A DNA stretch of 64,000 nucleotides from Desulfomicrobium macestii (GCF_014873765.1 NZ_JADBGG010000012.1:49586-113585); one strand, 5' to 3'. Positions 56,601 to 63,479 are shown, counted from the stretch's first letter. The notes: generated by a model from the sequence alone, not told the origin. Translations and numbers: made by a program.

Positions 56601-56774
56601 GGCCGCATCCTCATCGGCGGAACCCAGGTCATGCAGGGCTATCTGGGCCGGGATGACCTGACCGAAAAGGCCGTCATCGAAACGGACGGCATCCGCTGGT
56701 TCGTCACCACGGACCGGGGCAGGCTCGACGAGGACGGCTTTCTGGTTCTTGAAATCGGACAAGAGCGGTCTTGA
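53625..56774 (+). CDS. LplT-Aas-like fusion: MFS transporter, PlsC acyltransferase and truncated AMP-binding domain
   Basis: A 1049-residue three-part protein. Residues 1-410 are an MFS lysophospholipid transporter (LplT-like). Residues about 430-620 are a PlsC-type acyltransferase with NHTSWIDW (HX4D) and LFPEGAISRNG. The rest resembles the AMP-binding domain of Aas, with GYGTTETTPVATV and TTDRGRLDEDGF. Its P-loop is degenerate (IFVQREERMPVGVR instead of TSGSxGxPKG), and the C-terminal lysine subdomain is absent after DGFLVLE, so acyl-ACP synthesis is doubtful. Lysophospholipid uptake and re-acylation at the inner membrane is the expected role. It is coupled to the TetR gene. Confidence 0.88.
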   Translation: MEAVKSSHRRLLGIRGFMPYLMVVLINAMLDLGHKIIIQNTVFKCYDGSTQIALTALVNACILLPFIMFFTPAGFLSDRFSKHRVMRWTAGLAIPLTVLIYGSYLLGWFEAAFVLTLILAAQSAFYSPAKYGYIKEMAGKDNLGMANGVVQAVTIVAILLGGVLFSLLFESLIGDATTKEGILQAIAPSGLLLIAGAVAQTLTALRIPQYKPGDASLRLDFRTYAKGTYLKENLKNIHGHETIWLCVLGLSLFWAVNQVLFAAFGAHLKDFAGVTSTVVAQGLLAIGGVGIIAGSITAGRLSRTYIETGIIPLAALGMTLCLAIIPGMSNIPALGSLLAVYGFFGGLYVVPLNALIQFNAKDSDLGTILAGNNFLQNVFMLCFLCVTVLASLTGLSSVPIILALAAIMGLGSVHTLRKLPQAFMRFLLRIVFAQRYRLVVSGLENIPSQGGVLLLGNHTSWIDWAVLHLAVPRPVRFVMSRHYYSRWYLRWFLDLYRVIPISSAASSSALRKITENLKAGECVVLFPEGAISRNGQLGAFRRGYCIPAVQSECVIVPFYLRGLWGSRWSAVSRHFRRNTNGVLARDVNLCFGPALPASATPQEVKDAVHRQSILAWQEFARTQTSIPEKWLRAVKRAPARLAVADSSGAQATGEELFLCALKLSSKLKTLPETAVGILLPPGVRGAAANMAVLMAGKTTVNLDPGLSAEAFASCLHQAGIETVLSTREHLERLRGRGCAALRDDMSFMFVDDCRTYLRGTAPARALIRLLPVALLRFILPLRVKPEATAAMIFVQREERMPVGVRLGHSSIITNARQIASLFPPRGDDVLLTAMPLYDALGLTTTMFLPLLESVPMACAHDPFEARKMGRMCVDFEATMLCADPAMLEAYVVSPVLHPLMFASLRSVLSGGLALSDHCVQAFRHKFGLIVHDGYGTTETTPVATVNAPDVLNPLDLSVQQGRKPGTVGLPLPGSALRIVHPQTLTDLPHGESGRILIGGTQVMQGYLGRDDLTEKAVIETDGIRWFVTTDRGRLDEDGFLVLEIGQERS

Positions 56775-56839
56775 ATTTTGCGACGCATCGATTTAGGGCA
56801 CGCACCTGCCGACACCGACAGCAAAAGCACAGGAGCACC

Positions 56840-57037
56840 ATGATAACTGTCCGCCTTGAACCCGAAAATCGGGAACTGACCATCGACCGTGCCGCCACGG
56901 TCATGCAACTCTTGCACAAACTCGGGCGCAAGCCCGGACGGGCTCTCGTCATCCGCGACGGCGGCCTGCTCACTCCGGATCTGAACCTCAAGTACGGCGA
57001 TCACGTCATTGTGCGCGACGTCGGATCAAAGGGGTAG
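56840..57037 (+). CDS. ThiS/MoaD-like ubiquitin-fold sulfur-carrier protein
   Basis: A 65-residue beta-grasp protein with VRLEPENRELTI, a central helix (TVMQLLHKLGRKPG) and a final strand YGDHVIVRDVGSKG. AGGAG precedes the ATG at 56840. Carriers of this type end in GG and pass a C-terminal thiocarboxylate to tRNA thiolases such as TtuA. This one ends in SKG with a single terminal glycine. It stands 4 bp before a TtuA-like gene, so a partnership is very likely, though the ending is atypical. Confidence 0.78.
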   Translation: MITVRLEPENRELTIDRAATVMQLLHKLGRKPGRALVIRDGGLLTPDLNLKYGDHVIVRDVGSKG

Positions 57038-57041
57038 CCTC

Positions 57042-57944
57042 ATGAAATGCAAACGCTGCCAGATCCCCGCCGTGGTCGCCCTGCCCAGTCACCACACCGC
57101 TTTCTGCAAGGACTGCTTCCTTGTTTTCGCCCGTCGCCTGGTGGAACGGGCCATCAAGGAACACGCGATGTTCACCTTCGATGATCGCATCCTCGTCGCC
57201 ATCTCCGGCGGCAAGGACTCCCTGGCCCTGTCCTGGCAATTGAAGGACCTCGGCTACATCATCGAAGGCCTGCACATCGATCTTGGCATCCCCGAATCCT
57301 CACCCATCGCGCGGGCTTATGCCGAGCGTTTCTGCACGGTAAGCGAGATCCCCCTGCACGTCATCGAGACTGCCAAATTGGGACTGGCCATGTGCGACGT
57401 CAAACGCCGGGTCAAGCGCCCCATCTGCTCCGTGTGCGGACAGACCAAGCGCTACCTGTTCAACAAGTTCGCCCAGGAGAACGGATTCACGGTGCTGGCC
57501 ACGGGACACAATCTTGATGACGAGACCTCGCGGCTTTTCGCCAATGTCATGCGCTGGGATGTGGAATTTCTGAGCGACCAGGGGCCGGTCATGCATGCCG
57601 AGAAGGGTTTTGCCAAAAAGGTCAAGCCACTTTTCCGCCTGACCGAGTTCGAGACCGCAAACCTGTGTTTCCTGGCCGGGATCGACTACGGCTACGCCCC
57701 GTGCCCATACAGCTCCAAGGCCAGCTTCCCCATCTACAAAAATCTGCTGGCGGACCTCGAAGACATTCAGCCGGGCCGCAAGATCCGCTTTTATGACGGG
57801 TTCCTCAAGGACGGCCGGCAAGGCTTTGCCCCGCGCGGCGAGACAAGCGTGGACATCCAGCCCTGCACGACCTGCGGCTATCCGACGTCTGCCGGTGAAT
57901 GCGGCTATTGTCGTCTGACCGCGCTTATGAACGACGAAGGATGA
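57042..57944 (+). CDS. TtuA/TtcA-family tRNA thiolation enzyme
   Basis: A 300-residue PP-loop enzyme. It has an N-terminal zinc finger (CKRC, CKDC), the PP-loop ISGGKDSLALSW at about residue 52, and a C-terminal zinc finger (CTTCG, CGYC). The [4Fe-4S] ligand cysteines are CSVCG near residue 130 and a third in APCPYSSKASF near 223. This layout is that of TtuA, which makes 2-thiouridine or 5-methyl-2-thiouridine in tRNA from a ubiquitin-like sulfur donor. The small beta-grasp gene directly upstream fits that role. The modified nucleotide in this organism is inferred. Confidence 0.9.
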   Translation: MKCKRCQIPAVVALPSHHTAFCKDCFLVFARRLVERAIKEHAMFTFDDRILVAISGGKDSLALSWQLKDLGYIIEGLHIDLGIPESSPIARAYAERFCTVSEIPLHVIETAKLGLAMCDVKRRVKRPICSVCGQTKRYLFNKFAQENGFTVLATGHNLDDETSRLFANVMRWDVEFLSDQGPVMHAEKGFAKKVKPLFRLTEFETANLCFLAGIDYGYAPCPYSSKASFPIYKNLLADLEDIQPGRKIRFYDGFLKDGRQGFAPRGETSVDIQPCTTCGYPTSAGECGYCRLTALMNDEG

Positions 57945-57973
57945 TTGCGTCTGCGATGAGGATGGACTGACGG

Positions 57974-57992
57974 CGATGCCGATTCGGCATCG
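57974..57992. repeat. hairpin between convergent genes
   Basis: CGATGCCG and CGGCATCG form an 8-bp perfect stem around ATT, in the 112-bp gap between the TtuA-like gene and the convergent response regulator. It has no T-tract, so a terminator role is only possible. Confidence 0.45.
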
Positions 57993-58056
57993 TGAACGAT
58001 GGAGTTTCTGCGGACAGGCTGCCGCGGCCGCTACGGGATGTGCGCGCTTTAGCGCA

Positions 58057-59064
58057 TCATCTGCAAACCGTGGTGTTGCGGCCGCATTTCTTGGCTGCGT
58101 ACATGTTCTGATCAGCCCGGTCGACAAGGTCTGAAACGGTTTCCCCCGGGCAATAGCTGGTCACGCCAAGGCTGATCGAAACATGGACACCGGACCCTTT
58201 TCTGGGATAGAAGGCGTGTTCGAAGAAGCTGATCCGAATGCGCTCCGCCACGCGGGCGGCCTCTTCGCGATTGGTCTCCGGCAGGACGATGATGAATTCC
58301 TCGCCTCCGTAACGGTAGGCCGAGTCCGCATCGCGGATCAGTTTCTGGATGATCCGCCCCAGCTCCGAGAGTACGGCGTCGCCATTCAGATGGCCGTAAG
58401 TGTCGTTGTACTGCTTGAAATTGTCGATATCGAGGACGCACAATGACAGCGGGCTTTTGTAGCGCATGGCCCGTTCCACCTCGGCCTGAACCTGCCTGAA
58501 GAAATGGCGGGCATTATAGAGCCCGGTCAGTTCGTCGGTCAGGCTCAGTTCCTTGTAGCGCATCTCGCTGCGGCGCAGATCCTCCTCAATGCGTTTGCGG
58601 GCGATGATCTCCTGCCGCAATTCGGTGGTTCGGCGCTGTACCTCTTCTTCCAGATGCTCACGATAAAGCCTGTTCTCCCGTTTGAGGTGCACTTTTTCCA
58701 GGCTTTTGTTCACGGCATGGAGTACGAACTCCAGATTGAGGAAGGGTTTGACCAGAAAATCCCACGCTCCCCGGCGCAAGGCCTCGATGGCGTCGTCCGT
58801 GGAGCCGACCCCGGAAATGACGATGAGGCCCGTTTCGTCATCCCTGGATGAAATATGCTTGAGCACGTCCAGCCCGGACAGGTCCGGCAGCTTCAGATCA
58901 AGAAGCACAAGATCCGGAAGTTCAGAATTGTAGAGATCAAGGGCCTTGATGCCTGAGTCCGCCAGGATGACCTCGTGACCTTGTTCGCGCAGAAAATCTC
59001 CGAGCAGCTCAAGCAGGGTCGTCTCGTCGTCGACAAGCAGGATGCGGGCATTTTGTGGGCACAT
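58057..59064 (-). CDS. response regulator diguanylate cyclase (REC-GGDEF)
   Basis: A 335-residue protein. The receiver (residues 1-125) has VDDE, the phospho-acceptor in LVLLDLKLPDLSG and the lysine in FLVKPF. A coiled coil follows, then a GGDEF domain with active site RYGGEEF and an RxxD inhibitory site (RDAD). It should make c-di-GMP on phosphorylation and dimerisation. I chose ATG 59064 because the upstream extension of the frame is not receiver-like; the ribosome-binding site is weak. No histidine kinase lies beside it. Confidence 0.92.
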   Translation of the reverse strand: MCPQNARILLVDDETTLLELLGDFLREQGHEVILADSGIKALDLYNSELPDLVLLDLKLPDLSGLDVLKHISSRDDETGLIVISGVGSTDDAIEALRRGAWDFLVKPFLNLEFVLHAVNKSLEKVHLKRENRLYREHLEEEVQRRTTELRQEIIARKRIEEDLRRSEMRYKELSLTDELTGLYNARHFFRQVQAEVERAMRYKSPLSLCVLDIDNFKQYNDTYGHLNGDAVLSELGRIIQKLIRDADSAYRYGGEEFIIVLPETNREEAARVAERIRISFFEHAFYPRKGSGVHVSISLGVTSYCPGETVSDLVDRADQNMYAAKKCGRNTTVCR

Positions 59065-59275
59065 GTCCGGACCGGGGTTCTGGTGATCAAGAGTGAATTC
59101 ACTGTAAACTTTCTTGACTGTAAGACACAAGCATCTTTTTCGGAGATGACGATGTTCCCGGCTGACGGCGTTTCTCGGGATTTCACGAAGATCCATCACG
59201 AAAAACACGCGGCTCCGGACATTGACATCGATAAAATCAATAACTACGTCCTTTCCCACATCAAAGGAGGATTCC

Positions 59276-59581
59276 ATGTTCGAACTTACAAAGGCTGCCA
59301 AAGAGCAGCTCGATATGCACTTCGCTGGCAAAGAAGTGTCCCCAATCCGGGTCTACATGGCTGCCGGCTGAGGCGGGCCTCGCTTGGCGCTTGCTCTGGA
59401 TGAGCAAAAAGACAACGACGTAGTACACGAAATTGACGGATACAAATTCCTGGTTGAAACCGCTCTGATGGAAGAATCGAAACCCATTTCCGTGGAATTT
59501 CATCCGCACATGGGCTTCAACATCAAGTCGGGGCTCAAGGCGTCTTCTTCGGGATGCTCTTCCTGCACATCCTGCGGTTAA
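59276..59581 (+). CDS. HesB/IscA-like selenoprotein (UGA-encoded selenocysteine)
   Basis: Reading from ATG 59276 (AAAGGAGG, 5 nt upstream), the frame meets TGA at codon 32 (59369-59371) and continues to TAA at 59579. If TGA is read as selenocysteine the product is 101 residues and IscA/HesB-like: IRVYMAAG-U-GGPRLALALDE, then VEFHPHMGFNIK and a C-terminal CSSCTSCG. The UGA falls exactly at the conserved IscA cysteine. A hairpin of bacterial SECIS type follows at 59391-59407. HesB-like selenoproteins are a known family. It is a monocistronic gene with its own terminator; a conventional caller would split it at the UGA. Confidence 0.88.
59391..59407 (+). promoter_or_regulatory. candidate bacterial SECIS hairpin
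   Basis: TTGCTC-TGGAT-GAGCAA is a 6-bp stem with a 5-nt apical loop carrying G at loop position 2. The loop starts 25 nt after the UGA, inside the 16-37 nt window known for bacterial SECIS elements. Confidence 0.65.
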
Positions 59582-59603
59582 GACTCTCGCTTTCGAAGAC
59601 CTT

Positions 59604-59636
59604 AAGGGCTGTCCTTCACGGACGGCCCTTTTTTTT
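59604..59636 (+). terminator. Rho-independent terminator of the selenoprotein gene
   Basis: AAGGGCTGTCC and GGACGGCCCTT pair with one wobble, followed by TTTTTT. Confidence 0.88.
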
Positions 59637-59719
59637 ACCCGAGTTTCCGCTCTCCCCTCCCCTGCCCGGAGCGCTTTCAGGTTAATTTCAACTTTTTTCA
59701 ATTTTCTTGAAAAAAGTCT

Positions 59720-59748
59720 TTGACAGCAGGCATGTGGCTCTATAAAGA
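59720..59748 (+). promoter_or_regulatory. sigma-70-type promoter of the tRNA genes
   Basis: TTGACA (59720-59725) is followed after 17 bp by TAAAGA (59743-59748), overlapping TATAAA; it lies 22 bp before the first tRNA. Confidence 0.65.
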
Positions 59749-59770
59749 CTGTTTCTCGTTGGACGGGACT

Positions 59771-59846
59771 GGGCGGTTAGCTCAGCTGGGAGAGCGTCGG
59801 CCTTACAAGCCGAGGGTCATAGGTTCGATCCCTGTACCGCCCACCA
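59771..59846 (+). tRNA. tRNA-Val (anticodon UAC)
   Basis: The 76-nt cloverleaf starts GGGCGGT and ends ACCGCCC-A-CCA, so the CCA end is encoded. The anticodon stem TCGGC/GCCGA closes the loop CTTACAA with anticodon TAC. The T-arm GGTTCGATCC is standard. Confidence 0.97.
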
Positions 59847-59859
59847 CGAAAACAAATGC

Positions 59860-59936
<77 letters not shown>

Positions 59937-59945
59937 TTAGAAAGT

Positions 59946-59981
59946 AAGGGATTTCAGTCGAAAGGCTGAAATCCCTTTTTT
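59946..59981 (+). terminator. Rho-independent terminator of the tRNA operon
   Basis: AAGGGATTTCAG and CTGAAATCCCTT form a 12-bp perfect stem with an 8-nt loop, followed by a T run. It marks the end of the core-genome-like sequence. Confidence 0.9.
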
Positions 59982-60022
59982 CTTTATGGGATTCGGCGGC
60001 CAAGACTCGACCATTCAATATG

Positions 60023-60048
60023 AAGCCATCCGGCAACGGGTGGCTTTT
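60023..60048 (+). repeat. hairpin with short T run after the tRNA terminator
   Basis: AGCCATCCG-GCAA-CGGGTGGCT (one wobble pair) is followed by TTTGTTTT. It is the second terminator-like structure in a row and sits at the left edge of the AT-rich accessory stretch. Confidence 0.45.
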
Positions 60049-60090
60049 GTTTTATGTACGTACGTGCTGGCTGTGACCTTATAATTACCC

Positions 60091-60189
60091 ATGCCAAAAG
60101 AAAAAATTGTCGTGTACGAAACTTTCCTTGTAGCGGTTTCGCAAAAAGAATTGGTGCTCGGTGTTCAGAAGCAGTCGCTAGAAAATTGA
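60091..60189 (+). CDS. possible small ORF related to the one at 60856
   Basis: A 32-residue frame beginning MPKEKIVVYETFLVAVSQKE. It shares nucleotide and protein similarity with the 42-residue frame at 60856 (MTKEELAVDATFLVAEMQKE). The reading frame continues past its TGA stop for another 48 codons. There is no clear ribosome-binding site, so it may be a remnant rather than a gene. Confidence 0.3.
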   Translation: MPKEKIVVYETFLVAVSQKELVLGVQKQSLEN

Positions 60190-60242
60190 TCCAACGGCAG
60201 ACTTGCCCTCTCCGCACGTCTCACTTCGGCACAGCCGGAACT

Positions 60243-60834
60243 GGGCTTGGCGTTCAACCTGACGGGAACATTTCCGGGCCGCAAGTATGATCGACATGAC
60301 GACCTGGGGCGCCAGGTCGATGCTCACAACTACTGACAAACCCTCCAATTTGCTCGCATGGGCATACTCGCCACCTTGTTGACGAGTTTTAAACTTATAT
60401 TTCGAGTAGATGGATGCGAAAAAGCACGATTATTGAAAGATAAAATCCATTCTAAGGCTCAAAAAAGGCTACTTTTGAAAGAAAAAATTAAATATTTCAA
60501 TATACTCTTGGTCTCAGAGACCCAGCCGAGACCGAACCGGGCTTGGCGTTCAACCTGACGGAAACATTTCCGGGACGTAAGGATGCATCGTCATGACGAC
60601 TTGGGCGCCAGGTCGCTGCTCACAACTACTGACAAACCCTCCAATTTGCTCGCATGAGCATACTCGTCACCTTGTTGACAAGTTTTAAGCTTATATTTCG
60701 AGTAGATGGATACAAAAAAGCTCGATTATTGAAAGATACAATCCATTCTAAGGCTCAAAAAGGGCTACTTTTGGAAGAAAAAATAAATTATTTCAATATA
60801 CTCTTGGTCTCAGAGACCCAGCCGCAGCCCCAGC
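60243..60834 (+). repeat. 296-bp tandem duplication
   Basis: Two near-identical units of 296 bp stand head to tail (60243-60538 and 60539-60834), both beginning GGGCTTGGCGTTCAACCTGA. Each has a palindrome GACCTGG/CCAGGTC (interrupted in the second copy), a perfect palindrome GGTCTCAGAGACC near the end and an AT-rich 3' half. Frames of 66 and 75 residues occur in the two units (60358 and 60654), but differences between the copies mostly change amino acids, so coding is doubtful. About 300 bp either side hold only the weak small ORFs. Confidence 0.85.
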
Positions 60835-60855
60835 CGTCTTTCTGCATAAATATGT

Positions 60856-60984
60856 ATGACAAAAGAAGAACTTGCCGTTGATGCAACTTTTCTTGTAGCG
60901 GAGATGCAAAAAGAAATAGCGCGCTCAAAAAAGGTGAAAGACAATGCTGACTGCGCCATCAGCGTGAAGAAGGTGCGGCAATAA
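60856..60984 (+). CDS. possible small ORF after the tandem repeat
   Basis: A 42-residue frame, MTKEELAVDATFLVAEMQKE followed by a lysine-rich tail ending KKVRQ. The predicted peptide is charged and helical. It is related to the frame at 60091, on the other side of the tandem repeat. No family is recognised and no strong ribosome-binding site is seen. Confidence 0.35.
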   Translation: MTKEELAVDATFLVAEMQKEIARSKKVKDNADCAISVKKVRQ

Positions 60985-61147
60985 CAAAAAAAGCCAAAAC
61001 GGGGCTTGGTCCTTTTCCCCATCTAGGATTGTACTATTCAACAGTGAGTCAAATCATCTGTAAAATTGGATGATTCAAGATTCAAGATCTGACCCCAGAT
61101 TTTTTTTACGAGTTGTCGTTATTATCAGAAAACTTGTTAATTACTTG

Positions 61148-61828
61148 TTAAGTGCAGGATAAAACAAATGCAATTATCCGACATATTCGCAATTGCTGGT
61201 GCCATTTTGACCTCAATCGGTGGGGCAACAGCTATTGTTTTTGGGTTTTCAACCTGGTTAGGAAAAGTCTGGGCTAACAGGCTGATGGAAAATGAAAAAA
61301 ATGAACATTCACGTGCATTAGAAGCTCTCAAGAATAGCTTTCACCAAGAAACTGAAAGTTACAAAATAAAACTAAAAAAATCAGAACTGATATTTGAAAA
61401 ACAATTTGAGGCTGCTTCGGAGTTAGTAGCGTTACAACGTAGCTTTATCCCACAAATAAATTTTGCCCACATGGATTGGGAAGATGTTGTGGATCATTAT
61501 GCGTTTTCATCTCAAAAAATCGAAGAAGAGTTAGAAAAATATCTTTCACTCCACGGTGCTATTTTGGGAGAAGAAGTTGAGGAAAAAATCAGTGAATGCA
61601 TTGGCGTCGCTGGTTGGAACAAATTCGAAATTAAAGAGTATGAAGTATCGACAAAAGGCAAAGAGGAAGGAGAGAAAATATACCACTTGTTGAATGAAGC
61701 CAAGAAGTTAATGATAGAAAAAGTAATATCGCAGACAAGCACTTAACAAATTAATTCAGCGGATGGCGTTATCGTTGGCGGCTCTGACGCGGAAAGCACA
61801 TTGAAGCCACCACCGCTGATTATGGCCG
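61148..61828 (+). mobile_element. integron-type gene cassette
   Basis: The unit starts within a core site G/TTAAGTGC (61147-61155) and ends at the next core site G/TTATGA (61828-61834). Its own attC begins with GCACTTAAC, an exact 9-bp complement of the left core site, as expected when the cassette circularises. One ORF fills the unit, starting 21 nt from the boundary. No integrase gene is in the window, so it could belong to an integrase-less cassette cluster. Confidence 0.72.
61168..61746 (+). CDS. cassette-encoded membrane protein of unknown function
   Basis: A 192-residue protein. Residues 7-32 form one membrane helix (FAIAGAILTSIGGATAIVFG) at the N-terminus. Residues about 40-75 are a charged coiled-coil, and the rest is helical and acidic. 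AGGA precedes the ATG. The base composition is clearly AT-richer than the core genome. The family resembles hypothetical proteins carried on cassettes and islands. The function is unknown; no catalytic motif is visible. Its last codons overlap the left end of the attC site. Confidence 0.75.
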   Translation: MQLSDIFAIAGAILTSIGGATAIVFGFSTWLGKVWANRLMENEKNEHSRALEALKNSFHQETESYKIKLKKSELIFEKQFEAASELVALQRSFIPQINFAHMDWEDVVDHYAFSSQKIEEELEKYLSLHGAILGEEVEEKISECIGVAGWNKFEIKEYEVSTKGKEEGEKIYHLLNEAKKLMIEKVISQTST

Positions 61829-61834
61829 TTATGA
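61741..61834 (+). other. attC-like recombination site
   Basis: The parts are: R'' ACTTAAC (61741-61747), 5-nt spacer, L'' AATTCAGCGG (61753-61762), a central arm with TTGGCGGCT/AGCCACCA, L' CCGCTGATT (61813-61821), 6-nt spacer and R' GTTATGA (61828-61834). L'' and L' pair with one extra base in L'', the usual extrahelical base of attC. The R' box fits the GTTRRRY consensus only in part. Confidence 0.72.
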
Positions 61835-61862
61835 TACATAATCATCAATAGTTGAGGGAAAA

Positions 61863-63299
61863 ATGAACCCAATATATTTAGATTTGCATATCCACACTTC
61901 TGATGATCCCGACTCGCCAAATATAAATTACAACCTTATGGCCCTAAAATCGGGTGTTGAAAGTCTTGCGTGTGGAGGAGACTATTTAATTTCAATTACT
62001 GATCATAATTTCATAAATGAAACGGTATATTTAAATGCTACCGTTTTATTTTCAAACTTGATTCTTGGTGCTGAACTCCATATTCGTAACTATCCTGATG
62101 CCCAGCCATATCATTGCCATATTCTCTTTAACATTCAGTCAATAAATACAGATGAAATTAGGAAGATCAATACGATATTAGATAAGCTATACCCTAAAAA
62201 AAGAGTAACAAATGCTGATAGTATTCCAAGGCTTCAAGATATAATGGATAGCTTTGACGATTATGACTCCTTACTTTTACCACATGGAGGTCAAAATCAT
62301 TCAACCTTTAATGAGTCCATACCCAAAGGCGTAAAATTCGACAAAACTCTTGAGCGAAGTATATATTATAATCATTTTGATGGGTTTACAGCAAGGAGCG
62401 ATAAAAGCTTAGAAAGAACATATGAATATTTCGAAAGACTAGGAATCAAAGAGATCGTTCATCTGGTTACAGCAACAGACAATTATCAACCTGAGAACTA
62501 TCCACATGGTAAAGCAGGGGAGGCAGCTTCTGAGTTTATTCCTACATGGATGCTAGCGCGACCGACATTTGATGGCTTAAGATTGTCATTATCGGAGTCA
62601 TCTAGATTAAAATATGGGAAAAAACCCGATTTATGGGCTGAATATATTCGAAGTGCGTATTTAAAAAACGAGAATATAGATATTGATGTTCAGTTTACTC
62701 CTGGTCTTAACGTTGTGATAGGAGGTTCATCAAGTGGTAAATCTCTTTTAGTTGACTCAATTGCGAGATCAACATCTCAAGACTTCTCTAGTAGTGTATA
62801 TACTAATGCTGGGTACCAGGTCGAAAATATATATCTCGATAATCCAACCGGGCAGCATCCGCATTATCTCGACCAGAATTACATCAGTAAAATTTGTGAC
62901 CCCAAAGATAAAACTAATGATATTCAAGATATCTCTATACTGAAAAACGTATTTCCTTCTGATTCAGATGAAAGGGAAAAAATCACTAGCGCACAATCAA
63001 AATTGGCAAAGCATTTGTCAAAAATGATAAATTCAGTAAAAATAATTTCTTGTATATATGAAGAGGTTAAACGAATACCAGTAATTAGTAGTTTGATAGT
63101 ATCTGGTGTTATTAGTGCGAACCCAATTAAGCCTATCGAGCCATCTCCTGGTGCTTTTGACTCAATAAGCTATTCTGATTCATTATATAATGAGCATATA
63201 GATGTTATGAACTATATAGATACATTTATTAATTCACATCCAATGTTGAATAGTGAATCTGCCTCAATAGAACTGATTGCGTATTCCGGTCCAAACTGA
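61863..63299 (+). pseudogene. TrlF-like PHP-domain/ATPase gene, 3' end cut off by an IS21-family element
   Basis: A 478-codon frame from a longer gene. The PHP metal-binding motif LDLHIHTSDDPDS is at residue 5, with ITDHNF and LLLPHGGQNH following. A P-loop GGSSSGKSLLVDS is at about residue 288. No ABC signature or Walker B appears before the frame ends; the last few residues (AYSGPN) come from the insertion sequence. PHP-ATPase proteins of the TrlF group have been linked to defence islands. Base composition is AT-rich. As it stands it is a 5' fragment and is probably inactive. Confidence 0.75.
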
Positions 63300-63394
63300 C
63301 CACGGATTCCGGCGGAAACTGACCACCGATTCCATGGGAAACTGACCACGGATTCCACGGCAAACTGACCACCGATTCCGGAACAAACTGACCA
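63293..63394 (+). repeat. five 23-bp tandem repeats at the left end of the IS21-type element
   Basis: AAACTGACCA recurs at 63293, 63316, 63339, 63362 and 63385, exactly 23 bp apart, in units of the form GATTCC-N6-AAACTGACCACN. These are the expected multiple transposase-binding sites. Confidence 0.92.
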
Positions 63395-63479
63395 GTCCCA
63401 ACGGCGTCAGACTCGGTGGAAAATTCGCAGCGGATGCGGCGCTGGATAAATCGGGCATACTCCTTTTCAGGAGGTGCCC

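Noticed and set aside
59384..59581. A separate 65-codon gene starting after the UGA
   Set aside because: It is the downstream part of the selenoprotein. It has no ribosome-binding site, and similarity to IscA continues across the UGA.
60091..60336. A possible second selenoprotein: the small frame at 60091 continues past TGA (60187) to another stop at 60336
   Set aside because: No cysteine-containing homologue is known to me, there is no SECIS-like hairpin at the right distance, and the region is repetitive.
60358..60881. Two paralogous small genes of 66 and 75 codons in the tandem repeat
   Set aside because: Differences between copies are mostly amino-acid changing, and there are no ribosome-binding sites; kept only as part of the repeat.
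60979..61125. A second attC upstream, from CAATAAC to GTTATTA
   Set aside because: The outer boxes are complementary, but no L''/L' pair appears at the proper spacing, so I could not support it.
63293..63394. CRISPR-like array of five regularly spaced repeats
   Set aside because: The spacing is 23 bp with almost no spacer, and the array is at the end of an IS21-type element upstream of istA, which explains it.
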